From contig NZ_JADDRL010000012.1 in NCBI RefSeq assembly GCF_021538895.1, positions 1 through 64,000 on the forward strand: a stretch of 64,000 nucleotides of DNA. Direction: 5' to 3'. This document shows positions 18,306 through 26,926 of the stretch, one piece after another. The translations under genes and the position numbers were made by a program. The stretch is from Streptomyces olivochromogenes. GTDB lineage: Bacteria > Actinomycetota > Actinomycetes > Streptomycetales > Streptomycetaceae. The notes under the pieces were generated by a model that worked only from the letters and a program-made list of their open reading frames with translations, was not told where the DNA came from and ran no database searches. Numbering within the stretch: the first letter of the stretch is position 1; the number at the start of each line of letters is the position of its first letter.

Positions 18306-18944
18306 TCAGTCGAAGGACAGCCCGCCCGTGCGGGTGCGCTTGAGTTCGAAGAAGTCCGGGTTGTCGGCCAGGACGCGGAAGCTGTCGAAGAGCTCGGCCG
18401 CCTTCGCCCCGCGCGGGATGGCCCGCAGTACGGGGCCGAACCACACCGTTCCGTCGACATGCAGGGTGGGCGTGCCCACATAGGCGCCGGATTCGGGCTC
18501 GGCGCCCGCCTCGTGGCTCCGGCGTAGGGCCTCGTCGTACGCCGGGTCGTGCGCGGCGGCGGCCAGGTCGGCCGGGAGGCCGAGTTCGGCGAGGGATTCG
18601 GCGACGACCACGTCGAAGTCCTTGATGCCGCGGTCGTGGACGCGGGTGCCGTAGGCCGTGTACAGGTCGCGCAGCACCTGCTCGCCGTGCCGTTCGGCGG
18701 CGGCCACCGCGACCCGTACCGGGCCGATCGAGCGGTCCACCAAGTCCCGGTACCAGTCGGGGAGTTCGGCGCCCAGGTTGTGCAGGTACAGGCTCATCAC
18801 ACGGAAGCGGAGGTCGAGGGGGCGCTCGCGCTCGACCTCCAGCATCCAGCGGGAGGCGATCCAGGCGAAGGGGCAGGCGGGGTCGAAGTAGAAGTCGACG
18901 GTGGTCCTGGCCTCGGTAGGCGCGGGCGTGGGCGGGTGCGTCAT
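18306..18944 (-). CDS. DsbA-fold oxidoreductase, mycothiol-dependent nitroreductase-like (Rv2466c type)
   Basis: A 212-residue thioredoxin-fold protein with a helical insertion. [18 protein letters not shown] near the N-terminus has a single active-site Cys at residue 24 (CPFA). This matches Mycobacterium Rv2466c-type mycothiol-dependent reductases rather than CxxC Dsb[11 protein letters not shown] and the C-terminal [18 protein letters not shown], with the cis-Pro loop, support this. It would use mycothiol to reduce nitro compounds or disulfides in the cytosol. It is divergent from the small gene at 19088. Confidence 0.83.
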   Translation of the reverse strand: MTHPPTPAPTEARTTVDFYFDPACPFAWIASRWMLEVERERPLDLRFRVMSLYLHNLGAELPDWYRDLVDRSIGPVRVAVAAAERHGEQVLRDLYTAYGTRVHDRGIKDFDVVVAESLAELGLPADLAAAAHDPAYDEALRRSHEAGAEPESGAYVGTPTLHVDGTVWFGPVLRAIPRGAKAAELFDSFRVLADNPDFFELKRTRTGGLSFD

Positions 18945-19005
18945 GACGGTGACGCTAGTGCGCCAGTGGTGCAGAGTCCCGGCCCAATCACTCAGCGTTT
19001 CAGTG

Positions 19006-19020
19006 GCCCAATTTTTGGGC
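19006..19020. promoter_or_regulatory. AT-centred palindrome in divergent intergenic region
   Basis: GCCCAA-TTT-TTGGGC is a perfect 6-bp dyad in the 143-bp gap between the DsbA-fold gene (-) and the small gene at 19088 (+). A second half-site-like ggcccaat lies at 18981-18988. The T-run stands out in a 70%+ GC background, so an operator is plausible; the regulator is unknown. Confidence 0.4.
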
Positions 19021-19087
19021 GGAGTGGCCTGTGACTTCCCCCACCAGCCCTTGCCGCGGCCACAGAGGTCTACCTAAGTTCGGTCAC

Positions 19088-19345
19088 ATGTCCTCGCAAG
19101 GCCCCACCCTCCCGAACGAGCCGGTCGACTTCAGCATCGACCTCGGCGAGCACGAGGTGCTCCGACGGGCCCACGTGCTGGACGCCATCGGCCCGGACTG
19201 GGATCCGGTGGCGGTGCTTCAGGGCGAGGAAGCCGCGTACGACCTGCTGTACTCCGGCCTCAGCGAGGAGCAGCAGCGCGTGTACGACGACCTGGTCGCG
19301 GCCGGTGTCCTCCCGAGGCGAGGGAACGGCCATGCTTCCGCTTGA
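19088..19345 (+). CDS. DUF6400-like small protein
   Basis: An 85-residue acidic protein from ATG 19088, with a weak ribosome binding site. The sequence VDFSIDLGEHEVLRRAHVLDAIGPDWDPVAVL, then LYSGLSEEQQRVYDDLVAAGVLP, matches what I recall as DUF6400, small helical actinobacterial proteins of unknown function. The next gene overlaps its 3' end by 14 bp in another frame, so the two are coupled. (The first motif spans residues 12-43.). Confidence 0.72.
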   Translation: MSSQGPTLPNEPVDFSIDLGEHEVLRRAHVLDAIGPDWDPVAVLQGEEAAYDLLYSGLSEEQQRVYDDLVAAGVLPRRGNGHASA

Positions 19346-19589
19346 TCCGCAGGCGGACCTCGGGCGCCGCGCCTGGGTGAGCTGCCCGAACTGCGACGAC
19401 AGCCGCGGATGCGTCCCGTGCGCCGAGGAGCGCACCTGCTCCGAACACTGGCGCTACCTGCTGACCAACACCGGCAGCCTGCTCCACCTGCAGTGCCCGT
19501 CGTGCACCCACATCTGGGAACACGAGACCGGCTTCGGCGCCACACGCTCCCGCTTCGAGCGCATCGTCAGCGGCCTGCGCCGCAAGTAG
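19332..19589 (+). CDS. small Cys-rich zinc-ribbon-like protein
   Basis: 85 residues from ATG 19332; gcgaggg lies just upstream, and an earlier GTG at 19305 is possible. Cys residues come in pairs: CPNCDDSRGCVPC, then RTCSEHW, then LQCPSCTHIWEH. This suggests two zinc-binding ribbons. It overlaps the 3' end of the DUF6400-like gene by 14 bp, so the pair is probably one transcript. I know no function. Convergent to the GCS2 ligase gene, with four bases between the stops. Confidence 0.7.
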   Translation: MLPLDPQADLGRRAWVSCPNCDDSRGCVPCAEERTCSEHWRYLLTNTGSLLHLQCPSCTHIWEHETGFGATRSRFERIVSGLRRK

Positions 19590-19593
19590 CTCG

Positions 19594-21072
19594 TCAGTCG
19601 ACCGGCCAGGTGTGCGCCGGGGCGTTGAGGTGCATGTAGTCGATGTACAGCTGCGTCATCCGCCGCAGGGCCTCGTGACGGCCGGAGTGGGTGGTGGCGT
19701 CGATGCCGTGGAACGTCTCCTTCTGCCACAGCGCCCCGTTGCGTGCGACGACGCAGCGCTGCTCGATGATGCCGAGCAGCGGCTCCCGCCACGCCGCGTC
19801 CATCCCGGAGTGCTCCAGGCCCCGGTGGGCCAGCGGCAGCAGACGGCGCAGGACGAGTTCCGGTACGGGCACCTCGCCCATCCCCGGCCAGTACAGCCGC
19901 GCCTCGATGCCGTGCCGGGCCGCCGTGTGCAGGTTGTCCTCGGCGGCCGCGAAGGACATCCGTGACCACACCGGCCGGTCCTCCTCCACCAGGGCGCGGG
20001 TCAGCCCGTAGTAGAACGCGCCGTTGGCCAGGGTGTCGGCGACCGTCGGGCCGGCCGGCAGCACCCGGTTCTCCACCCGCAGGTGCGGCTTGTCGTGGGA
20101 GGTGGCGTAGACCGGGCGGTTCCAGCGGTAGATCGTGCCGTTGTGCAGCGTGAGCTCGCCCAGCTCGGGGATGTCGCCGCGATCCAGCGTCTCCCCGGGA
20201 TCCTGCTCGTCGCACAGGGGCAGCAGCGCCGGGAAGTAGCGCAGGTTCTCCTCGAAGAGGTCGAAGACGCTGTTGATCCACCGCTCGCCGAACCACACCC
20301 GGGGCCGTACCCCCTGCACCTTGATCTCTTGGGGACGGGTGTCGGTGGCCTGCTCGAACAGCGGGATACGGGTCTCGTGCCACAGCTCCTTGCCGAACAG
20401 GAACGGGGAATTGGCCGCCAGCGCGATCTGGACCCCGGCGATGGCCTGTGCCGCGTTCCAGTAGTCGGCGAACTCCTCGGGCGAGACCTGGAGGTGGAAC
20501 TGGGTGCTGGTGCAGGCGGCCTCGGGCGTGATCGTGTCGGCGTAGGTGCGCAGCCGGTCGACGCCGTCCACCTCGATGTGCAGGTCCTCGCCGCGTGCCG
20601 CGAACACCTGCTCGTTGATCAGCTTGTAGCGGGGGTTCTCCGACAGGGCCGCCTCGCCGACGTCGTCCTCCTGGAGGGTGGGCAGGATGCCGATCATGAT
20701 CAGACGGGCGCCGATCGACCGGGCGCGCTCCTCCGCGTGATTGAGCGCAGCGCGGATCTCCGACTCCCAGGCGTCGGGGCCGCCCGCCGTCAGACGGCGC
20801 GGCGGAACATTGATCTCCACGTTGAACCGGCCCAGCTCGGTGGACCAGGCGGGGTCCGCGATGGCCTCCAGCACGTCGCTGTTGCGCATCGCCGGTTCCG
20901 CCTGGTCGTCGACCAGGTTCAGCTCGATCTCCAGCCCCACCTGGGGCCGCTCGGACTCGAATCGTGAGTCGCGCAGCATCTGCGCGAACGCGTCGAGACA
21001 CTCCTGCATCTTGATCCGGTACCGGCGACGGTCCTCACGGGTGAAGACCTGCGCCGGGACGTCCCGTCCCAT
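19594..21072 (-). CDS. glutamate-cysteine ligase family protein (GCS2)
   Basis: 492 residues from ATG 21072, with gggagg eight bases upstream; the earlier in-frame start at 21141 lacks one. QVGLEIELNLVDDQAEPAMRN carries the GxExE metal/glutamate-binding motif of carboxylate-amine ligases. ACTSTQFHLQVSPEEF and ENRVLPAGPTVADTLAN are also typical of GCS2. Members join glutamate and cysteine (for example EgtA of ergothioneine synthesis) or act on other amino acids. No ergothioneine or mycothiol genes are adjacent, so the exact substrate is open. Confidence 0.85.
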   Translation of the reverse strand: MGRDVPAQVFTREDRRRYRIKMQECLDAFAQMLRDSRFESERPQVGLEIELNLVDDQAEPAMRNSDVLEAIADPAWSTELGRFNVEINVPPRRLTAGGPDAWESEIRAALNHAEERARSIGARLIMIGILPTLQEDDVGEAALSENPRYKLINEQVFAARGEDLHIEVDGVDRLRTYADTITPEAACTSTQFHLQVSPEEFADYWNAAQAIAGVQIALAANSPFLFGKELWHETRIPLFEQATDTRPQEIKVQGVRPRVWFGERWINSVFDLFEENLRYFPALLPLCDEQDPGETLDRGDIPELGELTLHNGTIYRWNRPVYATSHDKPHLRVENRVLPAGPTVADTLANGAFYYGLTRALVEEDRPVWSRMSFAAAEDNLHTAARHGIEARLYWPGMGEVPVPELVLRRLLPLAHRGLEHSGMDAAWREPLLGIIEQRCVVARNGALWQKETFHGIDATTHSGRHEALRRMTQLYIDYMHLNAPAHTWPVD

Positions 21073-21220
21073 CGGCCCTCCCGGGTTCCCCCTCGGACAC
21101 CTCTCCCTCCCAGCGTCGCACCGCCGGGCGCAGCTGACCATGCGGATCGGGTCCGGCCCGGCCGAGCGCGGTCCGGGCCGGGGGGTCAGGCGTCGCGGGG
21201 TCGGGAGTCGTGTCCCGGGA

Positions 21221-21889
21221 TCAGCCGCCCTCTCCCCGCACCCGCGCGCCCCGGCGGGACCGCAGGACCTCCGCGAGGATGGGGATCAGCGAGACGACGA
21301 CGATCAGCGCGACCAGCGGCAGCAGGTAGCGGTCGACGTTCGGGACGGAGGAGCCCAGCGCGTATCCGGCGAGGGTGAGGCCGACGCTCCACACCAGGCC
21401 GCCGATGACCTGCCACAGCGTGAACGTGCGCGCCGGCACGCCCAGTGCCCCGGCCATCGGGTTCAGTACCGTCCGCACCACCGGGACGAACCGGGCCAGC
21501 ACGACCGCCTTGGCGTGCCCGTAGCGCTCCAGCAGTTCCTCGGCCCGCTCGGCTCCCTCGCGCAGTCGCTGCGAACGGCTTCTGGCCAGGAGCGCCCCGC
21601 CCGCCCGGCGCCCGATCAGATAGCCGCACTGCGCGCCGACCAGGGCGCCGAAGGCCGCCGCGATCAGCAGCGGTCCCAGGGAGAGTTTCACCGCCCGGTC
21701 CGCCGTACCCGTGCACAGGAGGCCCGCCGTGAACAGCAGCGAGTCCCCGGGCAGGAAGAAACCGATCAGCAGTCCTGTCTCGGCGAACATCACCACGCCG
21801 ACACCCAGCACGCCGAAGGCGGCGAGCAGTGAGTGGGCGTCGAGGACGTTGACGGCGAGCTGGGATGCGAGGTGCATCGATGTGGCCAT
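21221..21889 (-). CDS. DedA family membrane protein
   Basis: A 222-residue integral membrane protein of the SNARE-associated (VTT) group. FAETGLLIGFFLPGDSLLFTAGLL and the downstream GHAKAVVLARFVPVVRTVLNPMAG, with conserved acidic and Arg residues in half-helices, are the DedA signatures. Members act as lipid scramblases or flippases linked to proton motive force and envelope homeostasis. It is divergent from the intradiol dioxygenase gene. A 33-bp nested palindrome lies 48 bp upstream of its start and is likely to control it. Confidence 0.88.
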   Translation of the reverse strand: MATSMHLASQLAVNVLDAHSLLAAFGVLGVGVVMFAETGLLIGFFLPGDSLLFTAGLLCTGTADRAVKLSLGPLLIAAAFGALVGAQCGYLIGRRAGGALLARSRSQRLREGAERAEELLERYGHAKAVVLARFVPVVRTVLNPMAGALGVPARTFTLWQVIGGLVWSVGLTLAGYALGSSVPNVDRYLLPLVALIVVVSLIPILAEVLRSRRGARVRGEGG

Positions 21890-21936
21890 GGCCCGAGCTC
21901 TTTCCTGAAGGCGATCTGTGGGCGAGGTACGAGCGA

Positions 21937-21969
21937 CTACAGGCGGGTAGACGGTCTACCGAACTGTAG
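21937..21969. promoter_or_regulatory. 33-bp nested palindrome, probable operator
   Basis: CTACAG, three bases, GGTAGAC, G, GTCTACC, three bases, CTGTAG: a perfectly symmetric two-tier dyad with no mismatch in either tier. It sits between the divergent starts of DedA (21889) and the intradiol dioxygenase (22058). Symmetry of this kind with a TAGAC/GTCTA core is typical of TetR-type operators. No regulator gene is next to it. Confidence 0.7.
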
Positions 21970-22057
21970 ACGATGGGCGGGACGGGTTTCGTAACGCGTG
22001 CCATTCATCGGTCGTCCGGTCGATCCCAGGTACCGCCGGACGCGGCAATCTCACAGC

Positions 22058-22888
22058 ATGACTGACACCCCCCACCACAACTCCGCGGAACCGGAGCGCG
22101 GCCCCCGGACGTCCGACATTCCGGCCGGCGCCACCCGCAGGTCCGTGATCGCCACCCTGGGCGGCGTGACCCTCGGCGCGGCCGCCCTCGGACTCGCCTC
22201 GACGGCGCAGGCACAGGCCGAGGCGAAGGGCCAGGTCCGAACCCCGGCCCAGGCCCGGCCCGGGGCCGCGCCCGCGGCCGCCTGCGTCCTCACGCCCGAG
22301 CAGACCGAGGGCCCCTACTACCTGGACCTGGAGAGGGTCCGCAAGAACATCACCGAGGGCAAGGCAGGCGTACCGCTCACCCTGCGCGTCACGGTGACGG
22401 ACGTGACGACCTGCTCCCCGCTGCCCGGCGCGGCGGTCGACATCTGGCACTGCGACGCCGTCGGGGTCTACTCCGGATACGTCGCCGGCGGTTCCACCCC
22501 GGACACGACCTTCCTGCGCGGTGTCCAGCTGACCGACTCCACCGGCGTCGCGGAGTTCACCACCGTCTACCCCGGCTGGTACGTCGGCCGCGCTCTCCAC
22601 ATCCACGTCAAGGCGCACGTCGGCGGCACCGTGTCCAACGGCACCTACCACGGCGGCCATGTCTCCCACACGGGACAGCTCTACTTCCCGGAGACGTACA
22701 ACACCAGGGTCGCGGCCCTGGCGCCGTACCGGAACAACACGGCCACCCGCACGCTCAACGCGAGGGACGGCATCTACCGCAACGGCGGCTCCTCGACGCT
22801 GCTGACCATCACCCAGCTGGGCAGCGACCTCGGCAAGGGGGTGACCGGCACCGTCGTCCTTGGCATCGATCCCGCCGCGACACCCTGA
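22058..22888 (+). CDS. exported intradiol dioxygenase-like protein
   Basis: 276 residues from ATG 22058. A Tat-type signal (ATRRSVIATLGGVTLGAAALG, ending near AQAQAEA) spans residues about 22-55. The body has the intradiol dioxygenase fold: TEGPYYLDLE with the first Tyr ligand, VDIWHCDAVGVYSGY, then YPGWYVGRALHIHVKAHV with the second Tyr and the two His of the Fe(III) site. Classical intradiol enzymes cleave catechols in the cytosol; exported homologues are less studied and may act on aromatic compounds outside the cell. Divergent from DedA across the 33-bp palindrome. Confidence 0.86.
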   Translation: MTDTPHHNSAEPERGPRTSDIPAGATRRSVIATLGGVTLGAAALGLASTAQAQAEAKGQVRTPAQARPGAAPAAACVLTPEQTEGPYYLDLERVRKNITEGKAGVPLTLRVTVTDVTTCSPLPGAAVDIWHCDAVGVYSGYVAGGSTPDTTFLRGVQLTDSTGVAEFTTVYPGWYVGRALHIHVKAHVGGTVSNGTYHGGHVSHTGQLYFPETYNTRVAALAPYRNNTATRTLNARDGIYRNGGSSTLLTITQLGSDLGKGVTGTVVLGIDPAATP

Positions 22889-22905
22889 CCCCCACCCGAG
22901 CGGCC

Positions 22906-22932
22906 GCGGGCCGGCCCGGCGGGCCGGCCCGC
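22906..22932. terminator. 12-bp GC hairpin after dioxygenase gene
   Basis: Positions 22906-22917 pair perfectly with 22921-22932 around a GGC loop, 18 bp after the stop of the dioxygenase gene. It has no U-tract, as is common in Streptomyces terminators. Confidence 0.6.
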
Positions 22933-23019
22933 CCGTGTGACGTGCCGCGTGCCGAGCCGGTACGGAGGCACGGAACCGGTGAGGGTTTCGTCCCGGGAGC
23001 GAGCGGCCAGGAATCGTGG

Positions 23020-25530
23020 ATGAGTCGGACTCCAGCGTGCGCGTTGTGCGGCACGGCGCTGACCGTGAGACCGCACGGCGGCCGGCCGGCTCGTTACTGC
23101 TCCAACGCCTGCCGGCAACGGGCCCTCAGACAGCGACGGGCACGCGAGGAACGGGGCCGCACAACGACCGCGGCCGACTCCGCGGCGTCGACTGCCGTGC
23201 CCCCCGACGCGCAAGGCCCCGCGCTGCCGCGGGCGCTCGACTCCTTCGTGGGCCGACGGCAGGAGCTGTCGGCCCTGCGCGCCCTGGTCCGGACGTCGCG
23301 CCTGGTCACCCTGACCGGCGCCGGCGGCGTCGGCAAGACGCGGCTCGCACTGGAGCTGGCCCGGGGCCGGCCCGCCCGCAGCGCACGGGTCGACCTGGTC
23401 GAACTCGACTCGCTGCACGACGGCGCCCAGCCGGCGCAGTCCGTGGCGGCCGCGCTGGCCGTGGGGGAGCGGGCGGGCCGCTCCGCCACAGACATGTTGG
23501 TCCACGCGATCGGCGACGCCGCACGGCTGCTGGTCCTGGACAACTGCGAGCATCTGGCCGAGCCGTGCGCCCGGCTCGCGGCGACCCTGCTGAGCCACTG
23601 CCCCCGGCTGCGGATCCTGGCCACCAGCCGGGAGGCGCTGCGGGTACCCGGAGAGACCGTCTTCCGCGTCGACGAGCTGTCCCTCCCACCGGCCGACGCG
23701 GACGAGGACCCCACGGCCCTCCTGCGGTCGGACGCCGTCCGGCTGTTCGTCGAACGCGCCGCGAGCCGCGCCCCCGGATTCACGCTCGACCGGGACAACG
23801 CCCGCACCGTCGCCGAGATCTGCCGCCGTCTGGACGGCCTGACCCTCGCCATCGAACTCGCCGCACGACGCGTCGGCCCCCTTCCGCTCGGGGACATCCT
23901 CGCGGGGCTGGACGACCAGCTGTCCCAGCTGTCACTGCTCACCGACGGGAGCAGGACCGGGCCCCGGCGGCACAGCGGGCTGGCCGCTGCGATCGACTGG
24001 AGCCATCGGTTGCTGGAGCCGCCGGAGCAGGCCGTCTTCCGGCGGCTCGCGGTCCTCGTCGGCGGATTCGACACGGCCGCCGCGCGGACGGTCTGCGCGG
24101 GCGGCGGCATCGAGCCGCGGCACGTCCTGCGCATCCTGTGCGCCCTGGAGGCCAAGTCACTGATCGCGCGCCTGCCCGGAGACGTACAGCCCAGCCGGTT
24201 CCGGCAGTTGGCCGCCATCCGCGCCTACGCCATGGACCGGCTGCTCGCGTCCGGCGAACTGCACACCACCCGGCGACGGGCCCTCGACTGGCTGAACGGG
24301 CTGGCGGACGGGGCCGGGGACGAGGTGTTCGCCGACCAGGCCCGCAGCGCGCTCACGGCCGAACGCGACAATCTCGCGGCGGTCCTGGCCCGCGCGAGCG
24401 GCCACGAGGACGCCGCGCACCCGCGGCTGGCCCTGGAACTGGCCCGTGTGCACTACCAGCAGGAGCAGCCGTCGGCGGCCCGTCCGCTGCTGGCCGGACT
24501 TCTCCAGGAGCCCGGTGGCCCGGGAGGGACGCTCGGCGGCGCGGTGGCGGCGCTCGCCGCGCGCGTGGCCTGCCAGCAGGCCGACCCGGTAAGGGCGCTG
24601 CGCATGGGCGAGCGGGCGGTGGAGGCGGAGCGGGCGCGCGCCCACCCCGCCGGGCTGGCCAACGCGCTGGACGCGCGGGCCGCGGCACGGCTGTGCCGCG
24701 GTGAATTCACCGCGGCCGTCGCGGACTTACGCGCCTGCCTGGACGTCGTCGCGACGCTCGGCACACCGCACGACACCGCCTGGTGCACCCAGCACCTGGC
24801 CTGGGCACTGCTCCAGGCGGGCGAGGCGGCCGAGGCCGACGTCCTCATGGCGCGCTGTCTGCCGGTGCTCCGCGCGCACGCCCCCTGGCCCCGGCTCGCG
24901 GCCGCCCTGCACACGGCGGGCGCCGTGCGGCTGGCCCTGGGCCGACTGGACAGTGCCGAGACGCTGTTCGGCGAGGTGCTGCGCATCGTCCCCGAGGCAA
25001 GTTCCCATGCCCTGTACCCCGTTGAGGGCCTCGCCCTGGTGGCCGCCGAGAGCGGCGATCCGCAGCGGGCCGTACGACTCTACGAGGCCAGCGCGCAGGC
25101 GCGGCGCCGGCTGGACACCGAGCCCGAGGATCCCTGGCGGCGCCGGGTGGAACAGGTGGCGGCTCGCGCCAGGACACGGCTGTCGGCGGCCGAGTGGGAC
25201 GCGGCCGTCAGCGGCGGTCGTCGGTTGCGCGCGGACCGGCTGGTCGCGTACGCCCTGCGGACCGGGAACGGCGGCCACGGCACGACGAGGAGCGCCGTCA
25301 CAGCCGTCGACGACCCCTCGCCGCTCACCGCACGGGAGTTCATGGTGGCCGAACTCGTCGCCCAGGGCCTGACCAACCGGCACATCGCGGAGCGGCTCGG
25401 CCTGTCGCCCCACACGGTCGCCACCCATCTGAACAAGGTCCGCGACAAACTGGGCCTGCGCTCCCGCACGCAGATCGCGCTGTGGGTGGCCGGACGGCCC
25501 GGTTCCCCGGGCGCGCGCGGGCGGGCTTGA
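23020..25530 (+). CDS. STAND-ATPase LuxR-family transcriptional regulator with N-terminal zinc-ribbon-like motif
   Basis: 836 residues from ATG 23020. Residues 1-40 contain CALC at 7-10 and YCSNACRQRALRQRR at 26-40, a CxxC...CxxxC ribbon. A STAND/NB-ARC-like ATPase follows (Walker A GAGGVGKT at 100-107, VLDNCEHL as Walker B, ILATSREALRVPGE). Next come winged-helix and TPR-like helices. The C-terminal LuxR HTH (SPLTAREFMVAELVAQGLTN, then HIAERLGLSPHTVATHLNKV) lies at about 765-825. Such proteins are ATP-dependent switches for secondary metabolism or catabolism. The codon at 24727-24729 (residue 570) is TTA, the only in-frame TTA I found in the window, so translation should depend on the bldA tRNA. 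Confidence 0.88.
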   Translation: MSRTPACALCGTALTVRPHGGRPARYCSNACRQRALRQRRAREERGRTTTAADSAASTAVPPDAQGPALPRALDSFVGRRQELSALRALVRTSRLVTLTGAGGVGKTRLALELARGRPARSARVDLVELDSLHDGAQPAQSVAAALAVGERAGRSATDMLVHAIGDAARLLVLDNCEHLAEPCARLAATLLSHCPRLRILATSREALRVPGETVFRVDELSLPPADADEDPTALLRSDAVRLFVERAASRAPGFTLDRDNARTVAEICRRLDGLTLAIELAARRVGPLPLGDILAGLDDQLSQLSLLTDGSRTGPRRHSGLAAAIDWSHRLLEPPEQAVFRRLAVLVGGFDTAAARTVCAGGGIEPRHVLRILCALEAKSLIARLPGDVQPSRFRQLAAIRAYAMDRLLASGELHTTRRRALDWLNGLADGAGDEVFADQARSALTAERDNLAAVLARASGHEDAAHPRLALELARVHYQQEQPSAARPLLAGLLQEPGGPGGTLGGAVAALAARVACQQADPVRALRMGERAVEAERARAHPAGLANALDARAAARLCRGEFTAAVADLRACLDVVATLGTPHDTAWCTQHLAWALLQAGEAAEADVLMARCLPVLRAHAPWPRLAAALHTAGAVRLALGRLDSAETLFGEVLRIVPEASSHALYPVEGLALVAAESGDPQRAVRLYEASAQARRRLDTEPEDPWRRRVEQVAARARTRLSAAEWDAAVSGGRRLRADRLVAYALRTGNGGHGTTRSAVTAVDDPSPLTAREFMVAELVAQGLTNRHIAERLGLSPHTVATHLNKVRDKLGLRSRTQIALWVAGRPGSPGARGRA

Positions 25531-25642
25531 CCCGGTGCCGTACCCGGTGTCGGTGCCCGGTGCGGTGGAACCGGAGGCCGGGCGTCCACGTCTTGCGTGT
25601 ACGACGGCCCGTGGTGTCGGGCGAGACGCGAGGGGTGACCTG

Positions 25643-26050
25643 ATGGTCAACGAGCTCATGGGTGTCGTGGTCTGCTCAGGCGCGGGGATCCTGCTGCTCG
25701 GATGCGCCGCACGGGACGCGGTGGTGGTCCGGCGGCTGCGCCGCAACGGCATCCGCACCCGGGGCGTCGTGGTCGACAATGTGCGGGTCACCGACGGCGA
25801 CGGGCCGGGCTGGGCGCCGGTCATCGCCTTCCACGACCACCTCGGACACCGCGTGGAGTTCACCACGAAGGCACGGGGGACCGGCCTGGGCCTGCATACC
25901 GGACGGGAGGTGCCCGTCGTGTATCTCGGGCAGAACCCGCAGACGGCGCGCGTGGCGATGTGGCGGCATCTCGTGGGCCCGACCGTGGGCATGCTGTTCG
26001 GCGCGACGCTCTTCCTGGGCTGCGGCGTACTGATCGCCGCGATGGGCTGA
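25643..26050 (+). CDS. DUF3592-like small membrane protein
   Basis: 135 residues from ATG 25643, preceded by gaggggtg. N-terminal (about 5-25) and C-terminal (about 112-133) hydrophobic helices flank a small soluble beta domain. That domain includes GIRTRGVVVDNVRV, APVIAFHDHLGHRVEF and VPVVYLGQNPQTARV, the pattern of the DUF3592 family. Function is unknown. It follows the LuxR regulator by 112 bp on the same strand and converges with the MmyB-like gene. Confidence 0.78.
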   Translation: MVNELMGVVVCSGAGILLLGCAARDAVVVRRLRRNGIRTRGVVVDNVRVTDGDGPGWAPVIAFHDHLGHRVEFTTKARGTGLGLHTGREVPVVYLGQNPQTARVAMWRHLVGPTVGMLFGATLFLGCGVLIAAMG

Positions 26051-26058
26051 GGGCGCGT

Positions 26059-26898
26059 TCAGGGACGACCCGACTGCTCGCGGCGACGGGTCGCGGCGAG
26101 CGTGCCCAGCAGAGCGAGGGCCTGGGCGCCGGGGCTCCCCGGTTCCGCGTGGTACATGACCAGTTGCTGGCCGGGCGCGCCGCGCACGTCGAAGCTCTCG
26201 TACGCCAACGACAGCGCGCCGACGTCGGGATGGACGAGTTCCTTCGTGTTGAAGGTCTTGCCCTGCACGGCGTGCGCGTGCCAGAGGGCGGCGAACTCCC
26301 CGCTCGCCCCGCTCAGCGTGCTCACGACCGCGTGCAGACGGGGAAAGTCGGGGGCGAGTCCGGTGGCCTGGCGGAGTTCCGCGACCGTCGCCTCGGCCGC
26401 GCGGTCCCAGTGGCGGAAGAAGCCGCGCGCGGCCGGGTCCAGGAAGGTCATGCGCGCCAGGTTGTCGGCCCGTCGGAACGGCGAGAACAAGGCGTCGGCC
26501 AGGGCGTTGACCGTGAGCAGGTCCAAGGCCGGGTTCAGGACGAACGCCGGAGTGTGCGGGCAGGCGTCGAGGAGTCTCCGCAGCGCGGGACTCACCGCGT
26601 CGAGCGGCCGCGGCCGCTCCTGAGGCGCACTGCCCGCGAGCCGGAACAGATGGTCGCGCGCGGCGTCGTCGAGGCGGAGCGCGCGGCACAGCGCGTCGAG
26701 GATCTGCGGGGAGGGCCGGCGTTCGCGGCCCTGCTCCAGGCGGGCGTAGTAGTCGGTGTTCATCCCGGCGAGCACGGCGACCTCCTCGCGGCGCAGCCCC
26801 GCCACGCGGCGGCGGCCGTACGAGGGCAGCGCCACGTCGTCCGGACGCAGACGGGCGCGATGGGCACGCAGGAAGTCACCGAGGTCGCCATGGGTCAC
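26059..26898 (-). CDS. MmyB-like helix-turn-helix transcriptional regulator
   Basis: 279 residues, GTG start at 26898. Residues about 10-80 are an XRE-type HTH (GDFLRAHRARLRPDDVALPS, RVAGLRREEVAVLAGMNTDYYARLEQGRERRPS). The rest is the MmyB-like ligand-binding domain (LNPALDLLTVNALADALFSP, NLARMTFLDPAARGFF, MYHAEPGSPGAQALALLGTL). These regulators commonly sit divergent from a short-chain dehydrogenase gene, as here (27039). A perfect 10-bp inverted repeat lies 29 bp upstream of the start, so autoregulation and control of the SDR are likely. A paralogue sits at 61058. (The HTH motif spans residues 30-65.). Confidence 0.88.
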   Translation of the reverse strand: MTHGDLGDFLRAHRARLRPDDVALPSYGRRRVAGLRREEVAVLAGMNTDYYARLEQGRERRPSPQILDALCRALRLDDAARDHLFRLAGSAPQERPRPLDAVSPALRRLLDACPHTPAFVLNPALDLLTVNALADALFSPFRRADNLARMTFLDPAARGFFRHWDRAAEATVAELRQATGLAPDFPRLHAVVSTLSGASGEFAALWHAHAVQGKTFNTKELVHPDVGALSLAYESFDVRGAPGQQLVMYHAEPGSPGAQALALLGTLAATRRREQSGRP

Positions 26899-26926
26899 CG
26901 CTCCAGCCTAGGAGCCCCGACGCCGC

